Assembly: GCA_947467345.1 (NCBI GenBank) | Contig: CANIHD010000017.1 | Span: 16,757-80,756, forward strand | Source: Alphaproteobacteria bacterium | GTDB taxonomy: Bacteria > Pseudomonadota > Alphaproteobacteria > Micropepsales > Micropepsaceae | Length of the DNA: 64,000 nt | Direction of reading: 5' to 3' | In this document: positions 26,558-34,908 of the stretch, piece after piece | Numbering within the stretch: the first letter of the stretch is position 1 | Layout: every line of letters starts with the position of its first letter | The notes under the pieces: model-generated | Database searches by the model: none | What the model saw: the letters and a program-made list of their open reading frames with translations, nothing else | Told to the model about the DNA's origin: nothing | Program-made: the position numbers and the translations under genes

Positions 26558-27964
26558 TTAGCCGGGATTGGGCAGATAGCGGGATTTCACGGGGACTCGC
26601 TGCAAAATAGGTTTCAAAAGCTCCGGCCGCACAGCGAAGATCGTGCCCGCCAGGCCGAAAACAAGGGCCAGCCAGGCGTAAATCGTCGGGCGCGCGATCA
26701 GGCGAAACCGCCCATAGACCGTGTCGCCGAGATGGAAAACACCGTTCTCAAGGGCTGCAACCAGCTGGGCCTCGTCGGAATGCCAATAGCCCCCTTCTTC
26801 GGGCATCAGAACCGCCTCGACCGCCCCGGACAGGATAAGCGCCCCGTCCCCCCTACCGTCCACTTTGAGCATGCCCTGCGGGGTCTTGAGGAAGACAGCC
26901 TCGGATCGCAAATCGGGCGCCGGCAGATAGAGCCCGGCCACGCGGTGTCCCTCTTCCGCTGTCGGCGCTGGCCGCGCATTGCCAATCGGCTCGGTGTTCT
27001 GGCGAGGGGGCGCCAATTGATCAAACAGCGAATCATCCAGCACGCGCCAGAACTCCGGGCCGGCCTCCGCATTGAGCGCGATGAAATAGCCGCGCTTCGC
27101 CTCAGGCACGAGAACAAGCCGCGCCTCGATCGTCACCCGATCCACAGCATCGCGCCCGTCATATTGCAAGCCGCGCCACCCGCCACGCAGATGCTCCGCC
27201 AAAACATAACCCCAGCCGGGAACCGCCTGATGCGGACCGGCATTGGCGCGAAACATCAACTCCACGGTTTCGGGCGCAAGCACGCGCGCATCCTCGATAC
27301 CGCCGCCATTGAGCAGTGCCAGAAGCAACCGCCCCATATCGGATGCCGAGGTGGAAAACCGCCCGGCTTCGAAGTGGCTGTGAGTCATCCCGAGCGGGAG
27401 CAGCACATGCGTTTGCACATAGGCATCGACCGTCTGCCCCGAGACATGCGCCAGCAGACGCGCCATGATTGCAGAAGAATGCGGGACTTGGTGCGAAAGC
27501 ACCTGCGTGACGACGATGCCGCTGAGGCTGGAATCTTCAAGAACCTCGCCGACATCGCGCGACGTCAGAAGCTTCGCCTGCTCGATCTGCTGCATCAACG
27601 CGATGCCCACCAGCACATCGCCGATGCCGCCGACTGGAAACACGCTGTCGATATTGACCGGCGCCTTGGTTGCCGGATCCGCAACACCTTCAGCTTTGCG
27701 CACCATGATCCGGTCGGAATCAACCGCGATCAGCGCAAGGCCGTTGATGCGATGGGCGTTTACGAGGCCGCGCACCAAACCATTGGCGTAGTCCTCAACC
27801 TGCTGACTTTGCGAACGCACCACCGGCAATGGCGCGATATCGACGCTCGTTACGGGCGCCGCGACGGGCGGCAATCCCGCCCCGCCTAAAGGCTCCTGCG
27901 CCAAAGCGGAGCCCGCGAACAGCGCGGCAAGAACCAAAGATGCGCCGAACTTGCCGCGATTCAC
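26558..27964 (-). CDS. beta-lactamase-fold (serine hydrolase-like) protein, catalytically degenerate
   Basis: A 468-residue exported, membrane-anchored protein of the class C beta-lactamase/esterase fold. Signal peptide about 1-22; hydrolase-like domain about 55-380; a membrane helix near 430-447. Where active members have FxIGSxxK, this one has FPVGGIGD, so Ser becomes Gly113 and Lys becomes Asp116; the YxN motif is replaced by PHSS. The rest (VSGQTVDAYVQTHVLLPLGMTHSHF, GWGY) keeps the fold. It is most likely a non-enzymatic scaffold or binding protein. It starts at GTG 27964 directly after the DUF3617 stop, and the frame continues past its TAA. Confidence 0.75.
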   Translation of the reverse strand: MNRGKFGASLVLAALFAGSALAQEPLGGAGLPPVAAPVTSVDIAPLPVVRSQSQQVEDYANGLVRGLVNAHRINGLALIAVDSDRIMVRKAEGVADPATKAPVNIDSVFPVGGIGDVLVGIALMQQIEQAKLLTSRDVGEVLEDSSLSGIVVTQVLSHQVPHSSAIMARLLAHVSGQTVDAYVQTHVLLPLGMTHSHFEAGRFSTSASDMGRLLLALLNGGGIEDARVLAPETVELMFRANAGPHQAVPGWGYVLAEHLRGGWRGLQYDGRDAVDRVTIEARLVLVPEAKRGYFIALNAEAGPEFWRVLDDSLFDQLAPPRQNTEPIGNARPAPTAEEGHRVAGLYLPAPDLRSEAVFLKTPQGMLKVDGRGDGALILSGAVEAVLMPEEGGYWHSDEAQLVAALENGVFHLGDTVYGRFRLIARPTIYAWLALVFGLAGTIFAVRPELLKPILQRVPVKSRYLPNPG

Positions 27965-28459
27965 TTAGGGCTCGACCGGCTTCACACTGCCGCAATTGGG
28001 ACCTGCATAGGTGCCGTCAATGTCGATGGTCATGGTTCCCGGCGTGCTGGCCCGTTGCATCGTTATTTTCTGGGTGACATGCGTGTCGGATTCGAAATTC
28101 GCCTCGAACGTTCCCGTACCCGCCAACTCGCCAGTGCAACCGACGTCGCCGGAAACGCGCCGTCCGGTCACGCGCTGATTCTGAACACGGCAATCCTTAT
28201 TGGGCGGGGGCGCTTCCGTGCGCGCCGCTTGAGCCGGCGTAATGCAAACCTAGGTCGTGATGGGTGCGCCGCCCATACCAGGCAGCTTGATTCCCATGGC
28301 CTGCATCTGCGCCATCATCTCCGGCGTGATGGCGGGCATACCGGGCATTTGAATTCTCAAATTGTAATTCCACAGGCCGGGTGTGGTGGCGGCAAAAGCG
28401 CTGGAGCCAGCAGAAACAGCGGCAACCAAAAGCCCGCAAAACAAAACAGAAATTTTCAT
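27965..28459 (-). pseudogene. DUF3617 family secreted protein interrupted by an in-frame TAG
   Basis: From ATG 28459 (GGAGAG site) the frame reads a signal peptide (MKISVLFCGLLVAAVSAGSSAFA) and the DUF3617 start PGLWNYNLRIQMPGMP, MAQMQAMGIKLPGMGGAPITT, then TAG at 28250-28252 (codon 70). Without any shift it continues VCITPAQAARTEAPPPNKDC, RVQNQRVTGRRVSGDVGC, TGELAGTGTFEANFESDTH and so on to TAA at 27965, which is the rest of the same domain with its conserved cysteines. The interrupted position would be Gln or Lys in relatives, so CAG to TAG is likely. Either a true nonsense mutation or a sequencing error. Confidence 0.85.
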
Positions 28460-28589
28460 CGAACTCTCCAGGGTTTCAGCCATCGGCACGGCGCGCGAAC
28501 ATGTGCGCAATGGTGGCACGAACGGGGGCGAGGGAGAACCCGCCAGGGCGCCGGCGCAATACAAAAAATGGGGCGATCCTGCGGGAAAC

Positions 28590-28910
28590 CTAGCCGTTCG
28601 CTTCTTCAGAGCACTTTTGGGGCTCTAATTTGAGAAGCGCTTCGAGCGAAGGCTGAGCCTGCCCGGACGTGAATTGCAGGATCGCCACCTGATCGAGGCG
28701 CACGGAGATGAATCCTTCCGGCGTCTTCTGATCGAACTGCACGTAGAGGCAGCCCTCAACCGCGATTAGCTTTCCCAAAAACGGACCGCCCACACCGGGC
28801 ACTTGAACGCGCACCGGCGTGTTCATCAGCGCGGTGTTATCGGCGGCGAGAAGGTTGTCGGTGAGAAGAAAAGATGAAGCCGCCACCAAGACCGCAAGTC
28901 GAAGTCTCAT
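28590..28910 (-). CDS. hypothetical secreted protein
   Basis: A 106-residue protein with a signal peptide (MRLRLAVLVAASSFLLTDNLLA). The mature part has PVRVQVPGVGGPFLGKLIAVEGCLYVQFD, reminiscent of a small SH3- or Sm-like barrel, and two cysteines (about 54 and 100) that could form a disulfide. No family recognised. It lies between tRNA-Glu and the broken DUF3617 gene, same strand. Confidence 0.65.
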   Translation of the reverse strand: MRLRLAVLVAASSFLLTDNLLAADNTALMNTPVRVQVPGVGGPFLGKLIAVEGCLYVQFDQKTPEGFISVRLDQVAILQFTSGQAQPSLEALLKLEPQKCSEEANG

Positions 28911-28928
28911 GGCTCTGCCCTTAGTGTT

Positions 28929-29003
28929 TGGTGCGCCCTACGGGAGTCGAACCCGTCTTGCAAGATTGAAAATCTTGAGTCCTAACCGATAGACGAAGGG
29001 CGC
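28929..29003 (-). tRNA. tRNA-Glu (anticodon TTC)
   Basis: Minus-strand cloverleaf: acceptor GCGCCCT/AGGGCGC, D-arm TCGTCTATCGGTTAGGA typical of tRNA-Glu, anticodon stem CAAGA/TCTTG around loop TTTTCAA, T-arm ACGGGTTCGACTCCCGT. The 3' CCA is encoded. Confidence 0.95.
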
Positions 29004-29072
29004 ATCAGGGCGTGGGTCATAATCGGCGGCGGCGCCTCTGGCAAGCGCTTCGGCATGCATCCGTTCCGGGCG

Positions 29073-30902
29073 TCACGCTAGGCCGGGTGCGGCATCCTCG
29101 ATCTGGAGCTGAACGCGCGGCGTTCCGCCATAAATGTCCCGCCTGAGCTTGCCCGCCACATGGATGCGGCTACCGCGCGATTTCACGAGGGCGCGGCCCA
29201 GCGGGGTGTCCCCGGCCCGGAATGCGATGGCGTCGAGGGTCGCCCCGTCCCGTCCCACCAGGCGCAGTTTGACATGGGAGCTGCCGACGATCCCGGCATA
29301 GGCCACGGCGACGTCGGCAAAGGCAAAAATGGGTTCCGGATTGCCCGAGCCAAACGGCCCGGCGCGCTCCAGATCGGCGATCAGGGGTAGCGTGGCGCCG
29401 GAGGGCGAGAGCATCACGTCGAGCGCGAGGTCGCGGGCACCCTCGATAAGGCCGGCTTGCGGAACCAAGCGCGTCTCCAGGAAGGCGGTTAGCGCGGCAA
29501 GATTGGCGCGGCGGACGGCAAACCCGACCGCCATGGCGTGGCCACCGCCGCTATCGAGAAGGCCTTCCGAATAGGCGGCGCGGATGGCGGCGCCGAGATC
29601 GACACCCGGCACCGAACGGCCCGAACCGCGCGCGATGGAATCGGGCGCGGTACTTCCGAACCCTGCGACGAGCGTCGGCTTGTTGAAGCGCTCTTTCAGC
29701 CGCGAGGCCACGATGCCGACCACACCGGGGTGCCAACCGTCGCCGGTGCAAAAGAGAAACGGGTTGTCGGATTGCGCCAGCGCTTTTGCTTCCGCCGATT
29801 CCAAAATCGACGCCTCGACGCTTTGCCGTTCACGGTTGTTACGGTCGAGAGTCGCGGCCAAGGAGTCGGCTTCCGCGGCATCGTCGCTCGACAAAAGCCG
29901 GGCGCCCAAATCGCATTGCCCGACGCGGCCGCCGGCATTGACGCGCGGGCCCATAACAAAGCCGAGCGTGTGGGTGGAAAACGGCGGCGCTGCGCCGGCA
30001 ACTTTCGCCAAAGCTGCGAAGCCCGGGCGCTCCAGCCGCTCCATCATCTTCAGGCCTTGGCGCACGAAGGCGCGATTGACGCCAGTCAGCGGCACAACGT
30101 CCGCCACTGTCGCCAGCGCGACAATGTCGAGCTGCTGCAGGAGATCGATTTCAGCGATGCCGTTTGCCGCGTACCAGCCGCGTTGGCGCAGCAGGCGCTG
30201 CACGGCAATCAGAAAGAGAAACACGATGCCCGCCGCGCATACATAAGTGAGCCCCGAGCGATCGTCCGGCCCGTTGGGATTCACATGCGCGAAGGCCGGC
30301 GGATTGGTTTCCACCGCATGGTGATCCAGCACAACGACATCGAGATTTTCCGCGCGCGCAACGGTGAGCGCAGCAACTGCAGCTGCGCCGCAATCGACGG
30401 TCACGACCAGAGTGGCGCCGCGCGCTTTCAGCGTCCGCATGGCGCCTTCGGAAGGCCCGTAGCCTTCCGTCATGCGGTCGGGGATGTAGAGCAGCGGTTC
30501 AAGCTTGCAGGCGCGCAGGAAGCGCAGCAGCAGAGCGCTGGAGCAGGCGCCGTCGACATCGTAATCGCCCAGAATGGCGATGGTTTCGCCGCGCGAAATC
30601 GCATCGACAAACCGCGTTGCCGCCGTTTCCATGCCCGCGAGCGCGTATGGATCGGACAGCAGAAGCTTCAGCCGTGGCTCCAGAAAATTTGTCGCGTCAG
30701 CTGGCGTCAGCCCGCGCGATGACAACAGCCGCGACAGCGGCGCCGACAATCCGCTGAGCTCTAATGCTCGCGCAGTCTCCGCGTCGAATTTTTGAAAATG
30801 CCACGCGCGCGAGGAGAAGGACTCGCGAACATTGAAGGCGTAGCCGCGCGCATCGCCTGAAACTGGTTCGATTGCAAAGGCCCGGATGGCGTCAGATGGC
30901 AT
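29073..30902 (-). CDS. recJ: single-stranded-DNA-specific exonuclease
   Basis: 5'-3' ssDNA exonuclease of 609 residues used in recombination and mismatch repair. Motifs of the DHH phosphoesterase core: ILGDYDVDGACSSALL (I), VTVDCGA (II), VVLDHHAVE (III, the DHH), and the C-terminal DHHA1 region with DSGGGHAMAVGF, followed by an OB-fold. It is the last gene of the aminotransferase-hom-glpX-recJ unit, an order common in alphaproteobacteria, and overlaps glpX by 11 bases. Confidence 0.95.
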   Translation of the reverse strand: MPSDAIRAFAIEPVSGDARGYAFNVRESFSSRAWHFQKFDAETARALELSGLSAPLSRLLSSRGLTPADATNFLEPRLKLLLSDPYALAGMETAATRFVDAISRGETIAILGDYDVDGACSSALLLRFLRACKLEPLLYIPDRMTEGYGPSEGAMRTLKARGATLVVTVDCGAAAVAALTVARAENLDVVVLDHHAVETNPPAFAHVNPNGPDDRSGLTYVCAAGIVFLFLIAVQRLLRQRGWYAANGIAEIDLLQQLDIVALATVADVVPLTGVNRAFVRQGLKMMERLERPGFAALAKVAGAAPPFSTHTLGFVMGPRVNAGGRVGQCDLGARLLSSDDAAEADSLAATLDRNNRERQSVEASILESAEAKALAQSDNPFLFCTGDGWHPGVVGIVASRLKERFNKPTLVAGFGSTAPDSIARGSGRSVPGVDLGAAIRAAYSEGLLDSGGGHAMAVGFAVRRANLAALTAFLETRLVPQAGLIEGARDLALDVMLSPSGATLPLIADLERAGPFGSGNPEPIFAFADVAVAYAGIVGSSHVKLRLVGRDGATLDAIAFRAGDTPLGRALVKSRGSRIHVAGKLRRDIYGGTPRVQLQIEDAAPGLA

Positions 30903-31854
30903 TCGTCTTGGGATGGCGCATCTTGATCCAGCGCACCGTGCGTGTCGCCGAACGCATCACGATGGAATGCGTCGTGACATAGGCCCCATGAACTTTCACG
31001 CCCTCGAGCATAGTGCCGTTGGTAACGCCTGTGGCGGCGAAGACAACGTCTCCCGACGCGAGATCTTCCAGCAAATATTTGCGGTTGAAATCACGCACGC
31101 CCATGCGTTCGGCGCGCTGCCGTTCATTGTCCGTGCGAAACACCAGCCGCGTCTGCAATTGCCCGCCGACACAGCGCAAAGCCGCCGCCGCAAGAACGCC
31201 TTCAGGCGCCCCCCCCTGCCCGATATAAATATCGACACCCGTGATGTCGGGATCGGTGGTGGCAATCACGCCGGCCACGTCGCCGTCCGTGATGAGCTGA
31301 ACCGACGCCCCGGTGCTGCGAATGCTGGCGATGATTTTCTCGTGGCGCGGACGATCAAGCACCAACGCCTTGATCAAAGACGGCTTCACGCCCTTTGCTT
31401 TGGCAAGCGAGATAATATTGTCCGCCGGCTCCGCATCGAGATCGACGACGCCATCCGCGTAGCCCGGACCAATGCCGATTTTGTCCATGTAAACATCTGG
31501 CGCGTTAAGCAGCGTGCCGGCCTCCGCCATGGCCATGACGGCCAGCGCGTTGGGCAATGCTTTAGCCGCTAATGTCGTGCCTTCCAGCGGATCGAGCGCG
31601 ATATCGACCTTGATGCCGCCGGCGCCGACCTTCTCGCCGATAAAGAGCATAGGCGCTTCGTCGCGCTCGCCCTCGCCGATCACGACGGTGCCGTCGATCG
31701 GCAGCGCGTTGAACGCTTCGCGCATCGCTTCGACGGCAGCCTGGTCGGCACCGCGTTCATCGCCGCGGCCAATAAGATGCGCGGCTCTGATGGCGGCAGC
31801 TTCGGTAACGCGCACCGCTTCCAGCGCGAGAATGCGGTCCAACGGACGTGACAT
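30892..31854 (-). CDS. glpX: class II fructose-1,6-bisphosphatase
   Basis: Gluconeogenic phosphatase making fructose 6-phosphate; metal dependent. The 320-residue product shows the family start ALEAVRVTEAAAIRAA, IGEGERDEAPMLFIGE and the metal-binding DIALDPLEGTTLAAK, plus GGAPEGVLAAAALRCVGG. In some photo- or autotrophs the enzyme also hydrolyses sedoheptulose bisphosphate. It is followed by recJ with an 11-base overlap and preceded by hom with a 59-base gap. Confidence 0.95.
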   Translation of the reverse strand: MSRPLDRILALEAVRVTEAAAIRAAHLIGRGDERGADQAAVEAMREAFNALPIDGTVVIGEGERDEAPMLFIGEKVGAGGIKVDIALDPLEGTTLAAKALPNALAVMAMAEAGTLLNAPDVYMDKIGIGPGYADGVVDLDAEPADNIISLAKAKGVKPSLIKALVLDRPRHEKIIASIRSTGASVQLITDGDVAGVIATTDPDITGVDIYIGQGGAPEGVLAAAALRCVGGQLQTRLVFRTDNERQRAERMGVRDFNRKYLLEDLASGDVVFAATGVTNGTMLEGVKVHGAYVTTHSIVMRSATRTVRWIKMRHPKTNAI

Positions 31855-31913
31855 CTGAAGTTTTCCTTCCAGGCGATTATAAATGAACGATATTCCGCTG
31901 CATTGCCTGGGCC

Positions 31914-33200
31914 CTACACAGGTTCCATTGGAATCATGCAGGGTGCTTCCGACACCTTGTCGGAAGCGGCAATCGCCTTCAAGGCACGAACCACGGCGCT
32001 GTGAGATGCATCGTGGGTAATCATGACAATTGCAACCGGTTCGCCAGGCGCTCGGCCCCGCTGCAACATGCTTTCGATAGAGATTTTCTCATTCGCCAGA
32101 TGCCGAGATATCTCAGCCATCACACCGGGCACATCCAAAACCTGAAAACGTAGATAATAGGCGCTGCTGCGGATGTCCGAGCCAAGGCGACGCGGTGCCA
32201 CCAATTCAGCGGCCGGACGGCCGAAAGCCGGGCCAAGCGCGCCGCGCGCGACATCCACCAGATCCGAAACCACCGCCGAGGCGGTCGGGCTTTGCCCTGC
32301 CCCGCGCCCTTCAAAGAAGAACGGTCCCGCCTCGCCGGCGTCCGCGACCACCGCATTGAAGCTGCTGCCGACCGCCGCTAGAGGCGTACCGGCGCGGACC
32401 ATCGCCGGGTGAACGCGCTGCTCGATACCGTCTTTGGTGCGACGGGCTACACCGAGTAACTTGATGCGAAAACCAAACTCGCGCGCAAACGCGATGTCAG
32501 CGGGCCGCACGCCCTGAATGCCGGTAAGCTCGATGCCGTCGAGATCTGGCTCCGTGCCGAATGCGAGGCTCGCGAGCAGGCACAATTTATGCGCCGTGTC
32601 GCCGCCGCCCACATCCAGCGTAGGGTCAGCTTCGGCATAACCGAGCGCTTGCGCTTCCGTGAGCACGTCCGCGAATGCGCGGCCCGTGCTTTCCATCTGC
32701 GTCAAAATGAAATTGCAGGTGCCATTGAGAATGCCGCGCACCGCGCCGATGTCGTACGAGATCAGACTCTCACGCAGCGCTTTGACGATCGGAATGCCGC
32801 CGCAAATCGCAGCTTCGAATTTTAACGCCACGCCATTGCGCTCCGACGATGCCGCGAGCGCTTTGCCGTGATGGGCGAGAAGCGCTTTGTTCGCCGTGAC
32901 GACATGCTTGTGCGCGTTCAGCGCGCGCTCGACCAATTGACGCGCCACGCCTTCTTCGCCGCCAACGAGTTCGACAACCACATCGACGTCGCTGCGTGCC
33001 GCTAAGCTAAGCGCGTCTTTCTCCCAGGCGATGCCGGAAAGATCGATGCCGCGATCCTTTGCGGAATCGCGCGCGCTCGCTGCGACGATTTCAATGTCGC
33101 GGCCGGCACGCGCCACCAGCTCGCGGCGCTTGCTGCGCAGAACCTTCACAACCCCGGCGCCGACAGTGCCGAGGCCGGCTATGCCTACGCGCAAGGTCAT
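31914..33200 (-). CDS. hom: homoserine dehydrogenase
   Basis: NAD(P)-dependent enzyme reducing aspartate semialdehyde to homoserine for threonine and methionine. The 428-residue protein has the Rossmann start VGIAGLGTVGAGVVKVL, the substrate region AAICGGIPIVKALRE with GILNGTCNFILTQM and ALGYAEADPTLDVGGGD, and a C-terminal ACT domain (about 350-425), the usual site of threonine feedback. It overlaps the upstream aminotransferase by four bases (ATGA), indicating coupled translation. Confidence 0.95.
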   Translation of the reverse strand: MTLRVGIAGLGTVGAGVVKVLRSKRRELVARAGRDIEIVAASARDSAKDRGIDLSGIAWEKDALSLAARSDVDVVVELVGGEEGVARQLVERALNAHKHVVTANKALLAHHGKALAASSERNGVALKFEAAICGGIPIVKALRESLISYDIGAVRGILNGTCNFILTQMESTGRAFADVLTEAQALGYAEADPTLDVGGGDTAHKLCLLASLAFGTEPDLDGIELTGIQGVRPADIAFAREFGFRIKLLGVARRTKDGIEQRVHPAMVRAGTPLAAVGSSFNAVVADAGEAGPFFFEGRGAGQSPTASAVVSDLVDVARGALGPAFGRPAAELVAPRRLGSDIRSSAYYLRFQVLDVPGVMAEISRHLANEKISIESMLQRGRAPGEPVAIVMITHDASHSAVVRALKAIAASDKVSEAPCMIPMEPV

Positions 33201-34411
33201 TTCGCGGCTTCCATCGGCTGAGCGTTGCGGCCGATATCGCCGAGGAAGCGGCGAACATTGCGCGCGGCCTGGCGCACGCGCTGTTCGTTTTCCACCAGCG
33301 CGATACGCACATAGCCTTCGCCGTGTTCGCCGAAGCCGATACCGGGAGAAACCGCGACCTTGGCTTCAACCAGCAATTGCTTGGCGAATTCCATCGAACC
33401 CAAATCGCGGAACGAGTCAGGGATCGGCACCCAAGCGAACATCGTGGCGGGCGGGCTCGGAATATTCCAACCGGCGCGGCCCATGCTTTCCACCAGCACG
33501 TCGCGGCGCGAGCGATAGATGGCGCGAATTTCGGCGGCGCAATCCTGCGGGCCGTTGAGCGCGGCGGTGGCGGCGACCTGGATCGGCGTGTACGCGCCGT
33601 AATCGAGATAGGATTTGATGCGCGCTAACGCTGCGATCAGCGTCGCATTGCCGGCGGCAAAACCCATGCGCCAGCCCGGCATCGCATAGGTCTTGCTCAG
33701 TGACTGGAATTCGATGGCGAGGTCTTTCGCGCCTTCCACCTGCAGGATGGAGGGCGGCGGTCTGTCCTCATCGAAATAGGTGTCGGCATAAGCGAGATCC
33801 GACAGCACCCAGATTTCATGTTTCTTCGCGAGGGCCACGACCTCTTTGTAGAAATCGAGATCGACCATCTGCGCCGTCGGATTGGACGGGTAGTTGACGA
33901 CAAGCGCCAGCGGCTTCGGCTGAGAATCGCCAATAGCCTGCGTAGCACTGCGCAAAAATTCCTCAGGTGTGTTCGCCGGTACGTGGCGTATCGCCGCGCC
34001 TGCCATGATGAAGCCATAGGCGTGGATCGGATAGGCGGGGTTAGGCACCAGCACCACATCGCCCGGCGACGTGATGGCCTGCGCGAGATTGGCGAAGCCC
34101 TCTTTGGAGCCCAGCGTCGCGATGATCTCTGTGTCGGGATTGAGCGAGATGCCGAAGCGGCGTTGGTAGTAGCCCGCCATGGCACGGCGCAAGCCTTTGA
34201 TGCCACGCGAGGCCGAATAGCGATTGGCGCGCGGATCGCGCGCAGTCTCGACCAGCTTGTCGACAATATGGGTTGGCGTCGGCATGTCGGGATTGCCCAT
34301 ACCGAAATCGATGATGTCGTCACCGCGGGCGCGCGCTTCCGCCTTCAGCTTGTTGACTTGCTCGAAGACATAGGTCGGCAGGCGTTTGATGCGTTGGAAG
34401 TCGGTATGCAT
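33197..34411 (-). CDS. class I aminotransferase (AlaC / LL-DAP-aminotransferase type)
   Basis: A 404-residue fold-type I PLP enzyme. Seen: IIDFGMGNPDMPTPTHIV, NRYSASRGIKGLRRAMAGYY, the aromatic cofactor-stacking NPAYPIHAYG, NYPSNPTA, and the PLP lysine in SLSKTYAMPGWRMGF. Genes in this position before hom are often annotated LL-diaminopimelate aminotransferase, but the sequence is closer to the AlaC glutamate-pyruvate group, so alanine synthesis is at least as likely. First enzyme gene of the operon running to recJ. Confidence 0.85.
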   Translation of the reverse strand: MHTDFQRIKRLPTYVFEQVNKLKAEARARGDDIIDFGMGNPDMPTPTHIVDKLVETARDPRANRYSASRGIKGLRRAMAGYYQRRFGISLNPDTEIIATLGSKEGFANLAQAITSPGDVVLVPNPAYPIHAYGFIMAGAAIRHVPANTPEEFLRSATQAIGDSQPKPLALVVNYPSNPTAQMVDLDFYKEVVALAKKHEIWVLSDLAYADTYFDEDRPPPSILQVEGAKDLAIEFQSLSKTYAMPGWRMGFAAGNATLIAALARIKSYLDYGAYTPIQVAATAALNGPQDCAAEIRAIYRSRRDVLVESMGRAGWNIPSPPATMFAWVPIPDSFRDLGSMEFAKQLLVEAKVAVSPGIGFGEHGEGYVRIALVENEQRVRQAARNVRRFLGDIGRNAQPMEAAK

Positions 34412-34415
34412 GGTG

Positions 34416-34715
34416 TCACCGTTCAGGTTCTGGCGTGGTAAAACTCGTCTCGATCTCCTGGCGCAGGCTTGCTCCAGCCTGCGCGGTAAGAGCTCGATCC
34501 GCCGCCAGCGACCGAACGATGTCCGCGGTGACCTCCGGTGTCGCCGCCGCTGCCGGACGCGCCGGAATATCCGCGAGATTTGGGAAGTTATCCGTTTCCC
34601 CGGGGCCTAACGCCCCTTCTGGGTTCAGCCCGGTCCGTTGCGGCAGCGTCGAGCAGCCGGCCGCGCCAAAGGCGGCGGCAAACCCCACAACAAGCGCTTT
34701 AAACCGGTAACCCAC
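34416..34715 (-). CDS. small lipoprotein
   Basis: A 99-residue lipoprotein. From GTG 34715 the product is VGYRFKALVVGFAAAFG followed by AAGC as lipobox (Cys about residue 21), then a Pro/Ala-rich linker and a helical tail (IVRSLAADRALTAQAGASLRQEIE). Longer frames begin inside the divergent phaC region and are less likely. It ends five bases before the aminotransferase start. Function unknown. Confidence 0.6.
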   Translation of the reverse strand: MGYRFKALVVGFAAAFGAAGCSTLPQRTGLNPEGALGPGETDNFPNLADIPARPAAAATPEVTADIVRSLAADRALTAQAGASLRQEIETSFTTPEPER

Positions 34716-34862
34716 GCTGTAAATCCCGCTAAACCCACGAGGACACACCAGATTCGCCGTGCCTCGCCGGCGCAGCATATACCGGTGGTGATGCCATCTT
34801 CCAAGCGCGGCGGCCATTTCTTCGGCCATTTGGAGCTTTCGTTTAACCCGTAAGGGCATCAT

Positions 34863-34880
34863 ATTTCGCAGTAGCGAAAT
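34863..34880. promoter_or_regulatory. inverted repeat upstream of phaC
   Basis: ATTTCGC-AGTA-GCGAAAT: two perfect seven-base arms with a four-base spacer, 29 bases before the phaC start codon and within the divergent promoter region. This shape suits a dimeric repressor site or an mRNA leader hairpin. No matching factor can be named. Confidence 0.4.
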
Positions 34881-34908
34881 GAACGCGTTTGCGAAAAGCA
34901 GGTGAGCA

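Noticed and set aside
26471..27889. 472-codon open frame opposite the beta-lactamase-fold gene
   Set aside because: Arg/His/Gln-rich product typical of an antisense frame; the minus strand has the signal peptide and fold motifs.
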